A program made the position numbers and the translations under genes. Below are positions 9,575-17,786 of a stretch of DNA of 64,000 nt, in pieces. The notes beneath the pieces are model-generated. The model ran no database searches, had not been told where the DNA came from, and saw only the letters and a list, made by a program, of their open reading frames with translations. The stretch comes from an uncultured Flavobacteriaceae bacterium (lineage in GTDB: Bacteria; Bacteroidota; Bacteroidia; Flavobacteriales; Flavobacteriaceae): contig CANNGA010000010.1 of the NCBI GenBank assembly GCA_947504035.1, positions 1 through 64,000 on the forward strand, given 5' to 3'. How positions within the stretch are numbered: the first letter of the stretch is position 1; each line of letters starts with the position of its first letter.

Positions 9575-10789
9575 CTACGCCTTTCTTTCTAATAAAGCCA
9601 TATAAAAACCATCAAAGCCATGAACATGTGCGAGTATTTTTTTGTCTTTAATTAAAGCAAAATTAGCACCTCCTTCAGAATTTAAGAAGGCCTGTACTTG
9701 CTTTTCATTTTCAGAAGGTAAAACAGAACATGTTGCATAAACTAATTTCCCTTCTGGTTTTACCATTTTAGAATACTGTTGCAGTACTTCTTGTTGGGTG
9801 ATGCGAATACGGTCTAAAAATTCAGGTTCCAGTTTCCATTTTGCATCAGGATTTCTTCGCAATACCCCCAAACCAGAGCAGGGCGCATCAATTAATACGC
9901 GATCTGCTTTGTTGTGTAACTTTTTTATAGGTTTTGTAGAATCAATAACCTTTAGATCCACATTATGAACTCCATTTCTGCGGGCTCTAATTTTTAATTT
10001 TTTAAGCTTGCTTTCATAGATGTCCATGGCAATTACTTGGCCTTTATTTTGCGTTAAAGCAGCAAGGTGTAGTGTTTTACCTCCGGCACCGGCACAGGTG
10101 TCTACAACTTTCATACCTGGTTTTACATCTAGGAAATCTGCAACCAATTGAGAGGACGCATCCTGTACTTCAAACAAGCCTTTTTTAAAGGCTTCTGTAA
10201 CAAAAACATTAGCGCGTTCTGTTAATTTTAAAGCTGAGGGGTAGCCTTTAATAAATTCGGTATCTATCCCCTCATCAGCCAATAGGTTTTGAAGCTGGTC
10301 CTTAGTCGTTTTAAGAGTATTGGTTCTTAGAATCACGTCTGCTTTTTCATTTTGCATAGCGATTTCTTTAGTCCATTTGGTTTCTCCTAGCTCTTCTAGG
10401 CCCACAGCATCTATCCAATCGGGAATAGATTCTCTCAATTTTCTAATTTTAGAAAGCTCGTCAAAACGGCCTTTAATTTTTCGTGTAGGGGTGCTTTCAA
10501 AATATTTCCAATCGGGTAATTTAATGCCTTTTAAGGTGGCCCAAACCGCAAACATACGCCATAAGTTGTCACGATCGTAAGGTGCTTTTACTTCTGCAAT
10601 TTCTGCATAAAGGCGTTTCCAACGTACAATATCGTATGTGGTCTCTGCAACAAAACCGCGGTCTCTAGCACCCCAGCGTTTATCACGCTTTAAAAGTTGC
10701 TGAATAACTTTATCGGCATACTGACCTTCGTTAAAGATTTGTGTTAATCCGTCTATAACGGCAAAGCAAAGATTTCTATGTAATCGCAT
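9575..10789 (-). CDS. RsmB/NOP2-family rRNA cytosine-5 methyltransferase
   Basis: This SAM-dependent methyltransferase probably makes m5C in rRNA, as RsmB does at 16S C967. The frame opens at 10819, but I place the start at the internal ATG 10789 (MRLHRNLCFAVIDGL, 404 aa) because a TAnnTTTG element lies inside the longer form. An N-terminal NusB-like RNA-binding part (about residues 1-80) precedes the catalytic domain. The SAM site is DTCAGAGGKT (about 230-239). The two catalytic Cys lie in DAPCSG (about 301-306) and YATCSVLPSE (about 351-360), both intact. The exact target base cannot be read from sequence. No gene nearby shares its pathway. Confidence 0.85.
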   Translation of the reverse strand: MRLHRNLCFAVIDGLTQIFNEGQYADKVIQQLLKRDKRWGARDRGFVAETTYDIVRWKRLYAEIAEVKAPYDRDNLWRMFAVWATLKGIKLPDWKYFESTPTRKIKGRFDELSKIRKLRESIPDWIDAVGLEELGETKWTKEIAMQNEKADVILRTNTLKTTKDQLQNLLADEGIDTEFIKGYPSALKLTERANVFVTEAFKKGLFEVQDASSQLVADFLDVKPGMKVVDTCAGAGGKTLHLAALTQNKGQVIAMDIYESKLKKLKIRARRNGVHNVDLKVIDSTKPIKKLHNKADRVLIDAPCSGLGVLRRNPDAKWKLEPEFLDRIRITQQEVLQQYSKMVKPEGKLVYATCSVLPSENEKQVQAFLNSEGGANFALIKDKKILAHVHGFDGFYMALLERKA

Positions 10790-10808
10790 GGTAATATAAT
10801 TGGAGGGG

Positions 10809-10816
10809 CAAAGGTA
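10809..10816 (-). promoter_or_regulatory. -7 element TACCTTTG ahead of the rRNA methyltransferase
   Basis: On the minus strand this octamer matches TAnnTTTG and sits 19 bases before the ATG at 10789, so the leader would be only about 13 nt. No TTG lies at the expected -33 distance, which lowers confidence. It argues against the longer reading frame that starts at 10819. Confidence 0.45.
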
Positions 10817-10819
10817 CAC

Positions 10820-11083
10820 TTTAATGTTGAATTGTGTATTTGTTTCTTATGCTAAAAGTTATGATTCCAGGATGTCAATAGAACTCATTTTATTTTTTTA
10901 TATCTCATAACACTTATGGTGTGTTACAATTACTCCAAAGCGGAATGTTTTAAACTATTTCTTAAGTTGTACTCTAGCAGTGTTACCCTATAGTTTGTAG
11001 CCTACTTGATTTTAATAATTATAATTAGTGCCAGTACTTTTTGAAAGTATAAATCATGTTAAATTACAACTGACGCTAAATAG
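10820..11083. other. gap without a recognised gene
   Basis: This AT-rich stretch separates the methyltransferase start from the hairpin that follows the next gene. I see no coding pattern, repeat or RNA fold that I can support. Confidence 0.5.
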
Positions 11084-11116
11084 ACAAAGCATATACGATT
11101 ACAGTATATGCTTTGT
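11084..11116 (-). terminator. 13-bp hairpin past the surface lipoprotein gene
   Basis: A perfect 13-bp inverted repeat (ACAAAGCATATAC at 11084-11096 with 11104-11116) has a 7-nt loop. It lies 36 bases past the stop of the minus-strand gene at 11152. It lacks a long U run on either side, so it may be a weak terminator or an RNA-stabilising stem. Confidence 0.5.
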
Positions 11117-11151
11117 TGGTATTAAAGACTAATGTTTAACTTTAGTAATAG

Positions 11152-12018
11152 TTAGTCATTATTGTAAGTATACGTATACGTTGTAATATCTCCATCACTT
11201 TCTTCTGTGACCATTCTTGGGAAATTAGAAGCGGTATAGGTATAGGAGTAGGTATATGTTGAGGTCTCTTCATTAGCATTGTTACCTTGAGGATTCGGTG
11301 TTATAACTTCAGTAAGTAAATTATTAGTAGTGAAATTAAGTTGGACAATATTTTCAGTAGATAATCTTACTAAAACACTTCTGTTTGCTACATTTACAAA
11401 AGGAGCGTTATTTGTATCATAAGTATATGTAGACGAAAACCTATTGTCTTCAGTAAACCTTGTTAGGTTATTATTGTTAAATGTAAATACATCTGGTAAC
11501 TCACCTCTTTCTGCATTTTCATTCGTATCTGTAACAGTATTGTTATCTGCACTATACGTTAAGATAGAGTTGTTTTGATTAGCATTAGGGATGTTTATAG
11601 AGATTCTGTTAATTCGTTCTTGATTATCATAGGTATAAGATTCTGTTATTATACCTTCTGTTTGTGTAGAAAACCCACCTCTACTACTGGTGAGTCTATT
11701 TTCTGAATACGTATAGTCAACAAAATAACCAGAAGAAGAGGATTCTCTGTCAAGCCTCATACCTGTGTAAGTATAGGTTATGATTTCTGTATCTCCGTCC
11801 GCATCAACAATTTCAACACGTGTAGGTAGTATGGTACTAGAAGTTTCCGGCGCTTCGGGTTCTTCTGGTGTTTCAGGCTCTTCAGGTGTTTCTGGTTCTT
11901 CAGGTGTTCCGGGTTCTTCAGGAGTCTCCATCATGTCTTCTGTTGTAGTGTCATCATTAGAACTACAAGAGAACGCTAACAGCCCTAAAAGTGCAAAAAT
12001 GTAGATTACTTTTTTCAT
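11152..12018 (-). CDS. surface lipoprotein with PEEP-repeat linker and YD-like repeats
   Basis: This 288-residue protein is exported and lipidated. The signal peptide ends in LLAFSC, with lipid Cys18. The next residues (SSNDD) are polar and acidic, as in the lipoprotein export signal that sends lipoproteins to the cell surface in Bacteroidota. Residues 30-58 are a tandem PEEPxT linker encoded by 18-bp repeats. The rest has many short strands with YTYT, YTYS and YTYD motifs, similar to RHS/YD-type beta repeats and to hypothetical flavobacterial lipoproteins. No enzyme motif is visible. A ligand or adhesion role is a guess. The gene is monocistronic, followed by a hairpin. Confidence 0.65.
   Translation of the reverse strand: MKKVIYIFALLGLLAFSCSSNDDTTTEDMMETPEEPGTPEEPETPEEPETPEEPEAPETSSTILPTRVEIVDADGDTEIITYTYTGMRLDRESSSSGYFVDYTYSENRLTSSRGGFSTQTEGIITESYTYDNQERINRISINIPNANQNNSILTYSADNNTVTDTNENAERGELPDVFTFNNNNLTRFTEDNRFSSTYTYDTNNAPFVNVANRSVLVRLSTENIVQLNFTTNNLLTEVITPNPQGNNANEETSTYTYSYTYTASNFPRMVTEESDGDITTYTYTYNND
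11858..11929 (-). repeat. four 18-bp tandem repeats coding PEEPxT
   Basis: Four consecutive 18-bp units (11858-11875, 11876-11893, 11894-11911, 11912-11929) share the core GGTTCTTCAGGTGTT with one to four differences each. Each unit is six codons, so gain or loss of a unit by slippage keeps the lipoprotein in frame and only changes the linker length. Confidence 0.9.
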
Positions 12019-12197
12019 AAGATAAATAGATTTAAAATGGTATTAAAAGCGACTAAATTAACTTTTTACTGAGAAAAAAGGGATCTATTTTATGTTTTTT
12101 TGATAGAGGCAATCTAATTGTGTATTCTATATACAGATGATTTTTTAAAATACGTTTAAAGATTTGGGCATTGTACTAACATTTGAGAATGTAATAC

Positions 12198-12635
12198 TTA
12201 GTTCCCTTTTCGAGACTTTCGCAATTCTTGAAGCATTTTTTTCTTGAAATCGGTTTCCGCCAGTTTAAGGAGAATGATTTTTTTAGCAGGAATAACACCT
12301 AAAAGCTGATGTGATAAATTTGAATGCAATTCATGCATTTTACCTTCAGCATTAGTCATCTTTTTTATGAGAGTGTTAGCTTCAGCTTCAGTCATATGAT
12401 CTAAATTTTGACGTATCTGCTTGCGGTATTCGCGAAGTTCCTTAAATCTAATGGCTCCTATTTTACGTTCAAAATCATTATAAATTGGCCAGAATTTTTG
12501 AGCTTGTTCTGGAGTTAAATCTAATTTTTCGGTTATAAATCCAACTTTAAGTGTTTTAATACGATCACCATGTCTTTGTTGAGCAAAGAATTGTAGACTA
12601 AAGAATAGGGTTAAAAGGATTATTGTATTTTTCAT
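12198..12635 (-). CDS. Spy/LTXXQ-like periplasmic sensor protein
   Basis: A 145-residue secreted helical protein. The signal peptide covers about residues 1-18 (IILLTLFFSLQFFAQ). The mature part has a sequence LDLTPEQAQKFWPIYNDF near 37-54, the LTxxQ-type motif of the Spy/CpxP/ZraP group, followed by charged amphipathic helices. In that group the proteins sense or buffer envelope stress, misfolded proteins or metals. It is the last gene of a three-gene unit after an ECF sigma factor and its likely anti-sigma factor, with 17 bases between it and the anti-sigma gene. It may therefore feed envelope state back to the sigma factor. That link is inferred from gene order only. Confidence 0.7.
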   Translation of the reverse strand: MKNTIILLTLFFSLQFFAQQRHGDRIKTLKVGFITEKLDLTPEQAQKFWPIYNDFERKIGAIRFKELREYRKQIRQNLDHMTEAEANTLIKKMTNAEGKMHELHSNLSHQLLGVIPAKKIILLKLAETDFKKKMLQELRKSRKGN

Positions 12636-12652
12636 TTTCTTTTTTTATGTAT

Positions 12653-13159
12653 TTATTCAATTAATAAATCATCAATATCGGCATGCTCTAACAAATAGGT
12701 TTCAATGTTGGCTTGGTCAATATCGAGATCTAAGTCTATAGTAGTATTAATTTGTTCGTCACTTAACAGTGCTGCAATTTCGTAAGAACTTATATTTTCA
12801 TCTATAAGATAGGCTTCAACACTTGCTGTTTCTAAAGATTCGAAAGAAGGTGTCGTTTTAAAAATAGATAGGTTAAAGAATAAGAGTACAGCTGCTGCTA
12901 TGCTAGAAAGATAGAGCACTGCTTTTTGTCGTGATAATGCGATCACTTTTGGTTTTTTCGTTTCAGATACTTGGCCTATAATACGGTCTTCGAGTGAAGA
13001 AAAGTAATCCTCGGGAGTTTTAAAGCCTGGATGGGTAACATTATGTAAAGCACTTTGCGTTTCTAATGTTTCTAGAAGCTTGGTTTCTAATGTACCAAAA
13101 TACCCTTCTGGAGTTTTAAATCCCGAACGTTTTAAATGTTGTAAGTGTTCTTCTTTCAT
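12653..13159 (-). CDS. membrane anti-sigma factor-like protein with duplicated motif
   Basis: A 168-residue protein with one membrane helix (about residues 81-100, VLYLSSIAAAVLLFFNLSIF), a cytoplasmic N-terminal half and a short acidic outer tail. The cytoplasmic half holds two copies of a GFKTPE(G/D)YF motif followed by LE-rich residues, at about 13-30 and 45-62, 32 residues apart. Single F-x-(V/T)-P-E-x-YF motifs are, as I recall, frequent at the N-terminus of Bacteroidota proteins encoded after ECF sigma genes. Position directly after the sigma gene (42-base gap) and before a Spy-like gene supports an anti-sigma role. No zinc-binding HxxxCxxC motif is present, so it is not a ZAS-type anti-sigma. 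Confidence 0.65.
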   Translation of the reverse strand: MKEEHLQHLKRSGFKTPEGYFGTLETKLLETLETQSALHNVTHPGFKTPEDYFSSLEDRIIGQVSETKKPKVIALSRQKAVLYLSSIAAAVLLFFNLSIFKTTPSFESLETASVEAYLIDENISSYEIAALLSDEQINTTIDLDLDIDQANIETYLLEHADIDDLLIE

Positions 13160-13201
13160 GATATTCTAATTATACTTTAGACTGTAAAGGATTAAAAAGG
13201 T

Positions 13202-13744
13202 TTAATGCGAGGTAAGATACGCTTCAATTTTTTTTACGGCAATGTGGTAAGATGCTTTTAAAGCTCCTTCGCTAGTTTCTAGAATGTCTGACATGTCTTT
13301 ATATTTTATAGCTTCAAAGTATTTCATGTTAAATACCAGTTGTTGTTTTTCAGGAAGCGTAGCAATAGCTTTTTGTAATTTTAACTGTATGGCATCGCCT
13401 TCAAAATAGACATCAGAAGTTAAATTATTCAAGGCTAAGGTTTGTACGTCTTCATTGGATATTTGTAAACGTTTTGCGTTTTTATTGATAAGCGTGATGG
13501 CTTCATTTGTTGCTATGCGATACATCCATGAGTATAATTTACTATCACCTTTAAAATTATGAATGTTTTTATAAATTTTTATAAATGTATTTTGCAACAC
13601 ATCATCGGCATCATCATGAGATTTTACGATATGCCGAATATGCCAATAAAGACGCTCTTTGTAAAGTGTTATAAGCGTTCTAAAGGCTTTTTCTTTATGT
13701 GGTTTAGATTGTAAATCTTTTACTAGTTGGTCTTCTTCAATCAC
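13202..13744 (-). CDS. ECF sigma-70 family RNA polymerase sigma factor
   Basis: A 180-residue two-domain sigma factor. Region 2 lies at about 20-90 (DDADDVLQNTFIKIYKNIHNFKGDSKLYSWMYRIATNEAI), with the DvLQ..F and WmyrIA.N hallmarks. Region 4 is at about 125-175 (LPEKQQLVFNMKYFEAIKYKDMSDILETSEGALKASYH) as a helix-turn-helix for -35 binding. It has no region 1.1 or 3, as expected for the ECF class. It heads a unit with an anti-sigma-like protein and a Spy-like protein. A TATTTTTG element at 13775-13768 on the minus strand could be its -7 box, but there is no TTG at the right distance. Confidence 0.9.
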   Translation of the reverse strand: MIEEDQLVKDLQSKPHKEKAFRTLITLYKERLYWHIRHIVKSHDDADDVLQNTFIKIYKNIHNFKGDSKLYSWMYRIATNEAITLINKNAKRLQISNEDVQTLALNNLTSDVYFEGDAIQLKLQKAIATLPEKQQLVFNMKYFEAIKYKDMSDILETSEGALKASYHIAVKKIEAYLTSH

Positions 13745-13849
13745 AAAAACGATTTATGGTTAAGACTCAAAAATATACTAAAAGTTTAATTTAAAATGCA
13801 TTAAAAAAGGCAAAAACAAATAAATAGTTGATTACAAGTGTTTTGTGTT

Positions 13850-13885
13850 TACCTTTATCGTTTAAAGGTAAATAAAAACGATAAA
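13850..13885. promoter_or_regulatory. overlapping inverted repeats between the sigma operon and the RNA candidate
   Basis: A perfect 10-bp inverted repeat pairs TTTATCGTTT (13854-13863) with 13876-13885. A second near-perfect one pairs TACCTTTA (13850-13857) with TAAAGGTA (13863-13870). The two are mutually exclusive and share the left arm. They lie upstream of the minus-strand ECF operon and just upstream of a plus-strand promoter, where an operator would be expected. Confidence 0.4.
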
Positions 13886-13898
13886 ATACATGTTTTTC

Positions 13899-13929
13899 TT
13901 GCAGGATTGAATAAAAAGACTTATTTTTG
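13899..13929 (+). promoter_or_regulatory. promoter TTG-N20-TATTTTTG with no gene downstream
   Basis: TTG at 13899-13901 and TATTTTTG at 13922-13929 are 20 bases apart, matching the Bacteroidota promoter pattern used by the ferredoxin gene in this same window. It points rightward into a gap that contains no plus-strand gene, only two hairpins. Confidence 0.55.
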
Positions 13930-13935
13930 AACCAG

Positions 13936-14018
13936 ATAACCTACTTAATATAAGTTAGAAAGCCCCAAATTCTAACTTAAACAAAAAGGATAGAAACAAA
14001 ATGTTCTATCCTTTTTTT
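13936..14018 (+). ncRNA. candidate small RNA of about 83 nt
   Basis: A transcript begun about 7 nt past the -7 box would run through a perfect 10-bp hairpin (13951-13960 with 13970-13979, 9-nt loop AGCCCCAAA). It would then end at a 13-bp hairpin followed by seven T (14012-14018). Promoter, structured body and Rho-independent end are thus all present in 120 bases with no ORF. The alternative is that the second hairpin only ends msbA on the other strand, though it lies about 97 bases past that stop. I do not recognise a known RNA family. Confidence 0.45.
13983..14016. terminator. strong bidirectional terminator after msbA
   Basis: A perfect 13-bp stem (13983-13995 with 14004-14016) has an 8-nt loop. 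On the plus strand it is followed by a T7 run, and on the minus strand the A-rich left arm gives a U run. It can end the msbA transcript and the candidate small RNA. Confidence 0.85.
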
Positions 14019-14112
14019 GTTGGTATGGTCTTCCTTTATGTGTCGTGTTAATTTTTGATGTGTTTTTTAAGCTTTTTTACATTTACAATAATGAAGCTCT
14101 AAAGTAGGGCAT

Positions 14113-15954
14113 TTAATCAAAACTTTGCATTTGTACCAATTTATAATAGGTGCCTTTTTTAGCCATTAATTCCTCATGTTTGCCTTGCTCTACAATTTCA
14201 CCTTTGTGTAATACAATAATTTCATCAGCATTTTGAATGGTAGATAAGCGGTGTGCAATGACAATAGAGGTTCTATTTTTCATCATATTCTCAAGCGCTT
14301 CTTGTACCAAACGTTCGCTTTCAGTATCTAATGCCGAAGTGGCCTCATCGAGTACCATTATAGGAGGGCTCTTTAATACGGCGCGGGCAATACTTAAACG
14401 TTGTTTTTGGCCTCCAGATAATTTGTTTCCAGAATCTCCAATGTTGGTATGAATGCCTTTGGGAAGGTCTTTTACAAATTCCCAAGCATTTGCAATTTTA
14501 AGGGCATCTATAATGTCTTCTTCTGTAGCATCTGCTTTACCTATTAAAATATTGCTTTTAACGGTAGCATTAAATAAAATGGAATCTTGTGTAACTAGTC
14601 CCATTAAGTTACGTAATGAATTTTTGGTAATGGCTCTAATATCTTCACCGTCTATGGTAATGCTGCCACTAGTTACATCATAAAATCGCGTTACTAAATT
14701 GGCAATTGTACTTTTACCACTTCCAGATTGACCTACTAAAGCAACACTCTTGCCTTTGGGTACTGTAATCGAAAAGTTTTTTAGGACTAAATCGTCTTCA
14801 TACTTAAACGACACCGCATTTAAACTAATAGCTTGAGTAAAGTCCGTTTTTGTTTTGGCATTTGGTACATCCTCAATAGGGGATACGGTATTTAGTATTT
14901 CTAAAACACGTTCGGCCGCAGCATTACCCTTTTTTACGCTATAACTAGCCTTGCTAATTGCTTTTGCAGGCGTAAGTATGTTGTAAGCCAACCCCATGTA
15001 GACAATAAATAGTCCAGCTTCCAGACTGGGAGTACCTTGAGTTGGATCTACGTTTAAAACCATTTGCCCACCATACCAAAGCAAGATGGAGATAACGAGT
15101 ATACCAAGAAACTCACTAACCGGAGAGGCTAAGTTTTGACGGTTTAATAGAATATTTGAAAACGCGTTGAAACGACCTGTTGAATTTTGAAATTTCTCTC
15201 CAAATATAGTTTCAGCATTAAATCCCTTTATAACTTTAAGACCACCTAAGGTTTCTTCGATTATAGATAAAAATTGGCCTTGTTCTTTTTGTACTTTATC
15301 AGAATGTTTTTTTAAACTTTTCCCAATTCTAGAAATTATAAAACCTGAAACAGGAATAAAAATAAAGACAAACAGGGTGAGTTTTGCACTAATTAAGAAC
15401 ATGGTAATGATTGTGAAAATTATCATTAACGGCTCTCTTACAATTAATTCTAGAATGGATAAAAAAGAGCCTTGTATCTCTTGAACATCGGTTGTCATTC
15501 TTGCAATAGTATCGCCTTTTCGTTTTTCAGAAAAGAAGGATAGCGGTAAATATGTTATTTTATTAAAGAGTGCATTACGAATATCTTTTAAAACACCATT
15601 TCGTAAAAATGTAATAAAGTACATGGCTAAATAACTAAATAAATTTTTTAGCAAAAACATACTAATTACTAAAATGACCATGAAAACAAGAACATCACCA
15701 TGGCCTTCGTTTGCTTTTTGCGTAACAAAGTAGTTAAGAGAGGCTTCTAAATAGTCTTTAGCATTGGCTATCCCAGTCCAAACAGGTTTTGTGTTTAGTT
15801 GCCTAGTTTTATCAAATAAAACATTAAGCATTGGAAATAGCGATACCATAGCCAATGTGCCAAATAAAGCGTAAAAAATATTACTGATTATATTGAGAAT
15901 TGCATAAACTTTATAGGGTTTTGCAAAACGTAGTATCTGTTTAAAGTAATCCAT
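14113..15954 (-). CDS. MsbA-type ABC exporter, fused membrane and ATPase domains
   Basis: A 613-residue half-transporter, active as a dimer in the inner membrane. Residues 15-345 hold six membrane helices. The nucleotide-binding domain follows: Walker A GQSGSGKST at 408-416, signature LSGGQ at 512-516, Walker B IMVLDE at 532-537, with an ATSALD D-loop. This is the layout of the MsbA/lipid and multidrug exporter family. Lipid A flipping is the likely role in a Gram-negative, but drug or peptide export cannot be excluded. Its ATG overlaps the last base of the pgm stop codon (TAATG), so the two are translationally coupled. A strong terminator follows. Confidence 0.85.
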   Translation of the reverse strand: MDYFKQILRFAKPYKVYAILNIISNIFYALFGTLAMVSLFPMLNVLFDKTRQLNTKPVWTGIANAKDYLEASLNYFVTQKANEGHGDVLVFMVILVISMFLLKNLFSYLAMYFITFLRNGVLKDIRNALFNKITYLPLSFFSEKRKGDTIARMTTDVQEIQGSFLSILELIVREPLMIIFTIITMFLISAKLTLFVFIFIPVSGFIISRIGKSLKKHSDKVQKEQGQFLSIIEETLGGLKVIKGFNAETIFGEKFQNSTGRFNAFSNILLNRQNLASPVSEFLGILVISILLWYGGQMVLNVDPTQGTPSLEAGLFIVYMGLAYNILTPAKAISKASYSVKKGNAAAERVLEILNTVSPIEDVPNAKTKTDFTQAISLNAVSFKYEDDLVLKNFSITVPKGKSVALVGQSGSGKSTIANLVTRFYDVTSGSITIDGEDIRAITKNSLRNLMGLVTQDSILFNATVKSNILIGKADATEEDIIDALKIANAWEFVKDLPKGIHTNIGDSGNKLSGGQKQRLSIARAVLKSPPIMVLDEATSALDTESERLVQEALENMMKNRTSIVIAHRLSTIQNADEIIVLHKGEIVEQGKHEELMAKKGTYYKLVQMQSFD

Positions 15955-17684
15955 TAAATAAGATTCATGTCTTTTAAGATGGTTTCTGCCTTGGTGTCTA
16001 AAGCTTGTTCTGTGGCTTTAAAATGAGACGTCTGTTCTAGTGCAGCGTTTACACTTACGTAAAACTTTATTTTAGGCTCTGTACCACTTGGGCGAAGTGC
16101 TATTTGACTGCCGTCTTCGGTGTAATAAATAATAACATTAGATTTTGGAATGTCTATGCTGGTTAGTGCTCCCGTAGCCATGTCTTTAGAGGTTGCAGAT
16201 TCGTAATCTTCAATCTTTAAAACTTTAGAACCATTTATCACTGTTAGTGGGTTTTGACGTGCGTCGCTCATCATTTGTTTGATGGTTTCAGCACCTTCAA
16301 TTCCTTTTTTAGTTAAAGAAACAAGCTTTTCTTTATAACAGCCATGATCGACATAAAGTTTAAGGAGTTCTTCATAAAACGAGCTGCCATTAGATTTTGT
16401 AATTGCAGCAATTTCACAAGCTAGAAGGGTAGAGGTTACCGCGTCTTTGTCTCTAACAAAATCGCCTACCATAAATCCGAAACTTTCTTCGCCGCCTCCA
16501 ATAAAGTCTAATTCTGGGAAGTCTTTAATGAGTTTGGCAATCCATTTAAAGCCTGTAAGAACAATTTTATTTTCTACATTATAGGAAGCAGCTAGTTTGG
16601 TAAGCATAGGTGTAGACACTATTGTTGTTGCAATAAGTTCTTTGCCTTTTAGTTTTCCTTCTGCCTGCCATTTTTTCAAAAGAAAATCGACCATCATTAC
16701 CATGGTTTGATTTCCATTTAGTAATTGTAGCTTTTGCTCAGAGTTTCTAACAGCAACACCTAATCTGTCACAATCAGGATCTGTACCAATAACAATGTCG
16801 GCTCCAACGTTATCGGCCAATTCTAAGGCCATTTTTAAAGCCGCTGGTTCTTCTGGGTTTGGAGAGCTTACTGTAGGGAAATCTCCATCTGGCTTTTCCT
16901 GCTCTGTTACAATATGAACATTTTTATATCCCGCACGTTTTAAAGTTTCAGGAACCGCAGTAATAGAGGTGCCATGTAGAGAAGTAAATACTATTTTTAA
17001 ATCGTCTTTAGCTTTTTGAGTGGCACCGACAGTACCGTTAGCTACAGAAGCATCTATAAATGCATTATCGATATCTGTACTTATATATTCAATTAAATTG
17101 GTGTTAGCTTCAAATTTTATAGCGGCATAATCAATTGTATTGATCAAATTAATTAAGGCACTATCATGTGGGGGTACCAATTGCCCACCATCTTGCCAAT
17201 ATACTTTGTAACCATTGTATTCTGGAGGGTTATGCGATGCTGTTAGTACAATACCGCAGTGGCAATTTAAATGTTTTACAGCAAATGATAATTCTGGAGT
17301 GGCGCGTAAATCCTCAAATAAATACACTTGAATACCATTAGCAGAAAAGACGTCTGCAACCACCTTTGCTAGTGTTTTACTATTATGTCTGCAATCGTAA
17401 GCAATAACAGCTTTAGGCGTTTCGTTTGGAAATTGTTTGTGTAAATATTCACTTAAGCCTTGAGTGCTTTTACCAAGCGTATATTTGTTAATACGATTGG
17501 TGCCTACGCCCATAACACCACGCATACCACCAGTACCAAATTCTAGATCTTTATAAAAACTTTCTTGAATCTCTTTAGGGTGATTCGCAATGCTGTCTTT
17601 TATAATGTTTTGGGTTTCACTGTCGAATGCAGGTGTTAACCACGTGTTAATGCGTTCTAAAATGTTAGGTTCTATGTGTATCAT
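15954..17684 (-). CDS. phosphoglucomutase/phosphomannomutase family enzyme
   Basis: This alpha-D-phosphohexomutase interconverts hexose-1- and hexose-6-phosphates for glycan precursors. The longer frame starts at 17720, but I choose ATG 17684 (MIHIEPNILERIN, 576 aa), because a TACATTTG -7 box lies at 17715-17708 on the minus strand. Domains in order: phosphoserine loop TASHNPPEYNG (about 148-158), metal-binding GTDPDCDR (about 300-307), sugar-binding GGEESFG near 415, and phosphate-binding RPSGTEPKIK near 530. All catalytic motifs are intact. The length fits the PgcA/PGM2-like branch. It is joined by a one-base overlap to the MsbA-type gene. It could supply sugar phosphates for LPS or capsule. 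Confidence 0.92.
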   Translation of the reverse strand: MIHIEPNILERINTWLTPAFDSETQNIIKDSIANHPKEIQESFYKDLEFGTGGMRGVMGVGTNRINKYTLGKSTQGLSEYLHKQFPNETPKAVIAYDCRHNSKTLAKVVADVFSANGIQVYLFEDLRATPELSFAVKHLNCHCGIVLTASHNPPEYNGYKVYWQDGGQLVPPHDSALINLINTIDYAAIKFEANTNLIEYISTDIDNAFIDASVANGTVGATQKAKDDLKIVFTSLHGTSITAVPETLKRAGYKNVHIVTEQEKPDGDFPTVSSPNPEEPAALKMALELADNVGADIVIGTDPDCDRLGVAVRNSEQKLQLLNGNQTMVMMVDFLLKKWQAEGKLKGKELIATTIVSTPMLTKLAASYNVENKIVLTGFKWIAKLIKDFPELDFIGGGEESFGFMVGDFVRDKDAVTSTLLACEIAAITKSNGSSFYEELLKLYVDHGCYKEKLVSLTKKGIEGAETIKQMMSDARQNPLTVINGSKVLKIEDYESATSKDMATGALTSIDIPKSNVIIYYTEDGSQIALRPSGTEPKIKFYVSVNAALEQTSHFKATEQALDTKAETILKDMNLI

Positions 17685-17786
17685 AATTTTATTGGTATAT
17701 ATGCAAACAAATGTAAACAATTAGATAAAATATGTGTCTAATTTTTTTTTTTTGTGGCTGCAAATCAAAAACAAGCTTTTAAGAGC

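Noticed and set aside
11780-12004. Plus-strand frame coding SGSSGVSG repeats
   Set aside because: It is the antisense of the PEEPxT tandem repeats of the lipoprotein and not a collagen-like protein.
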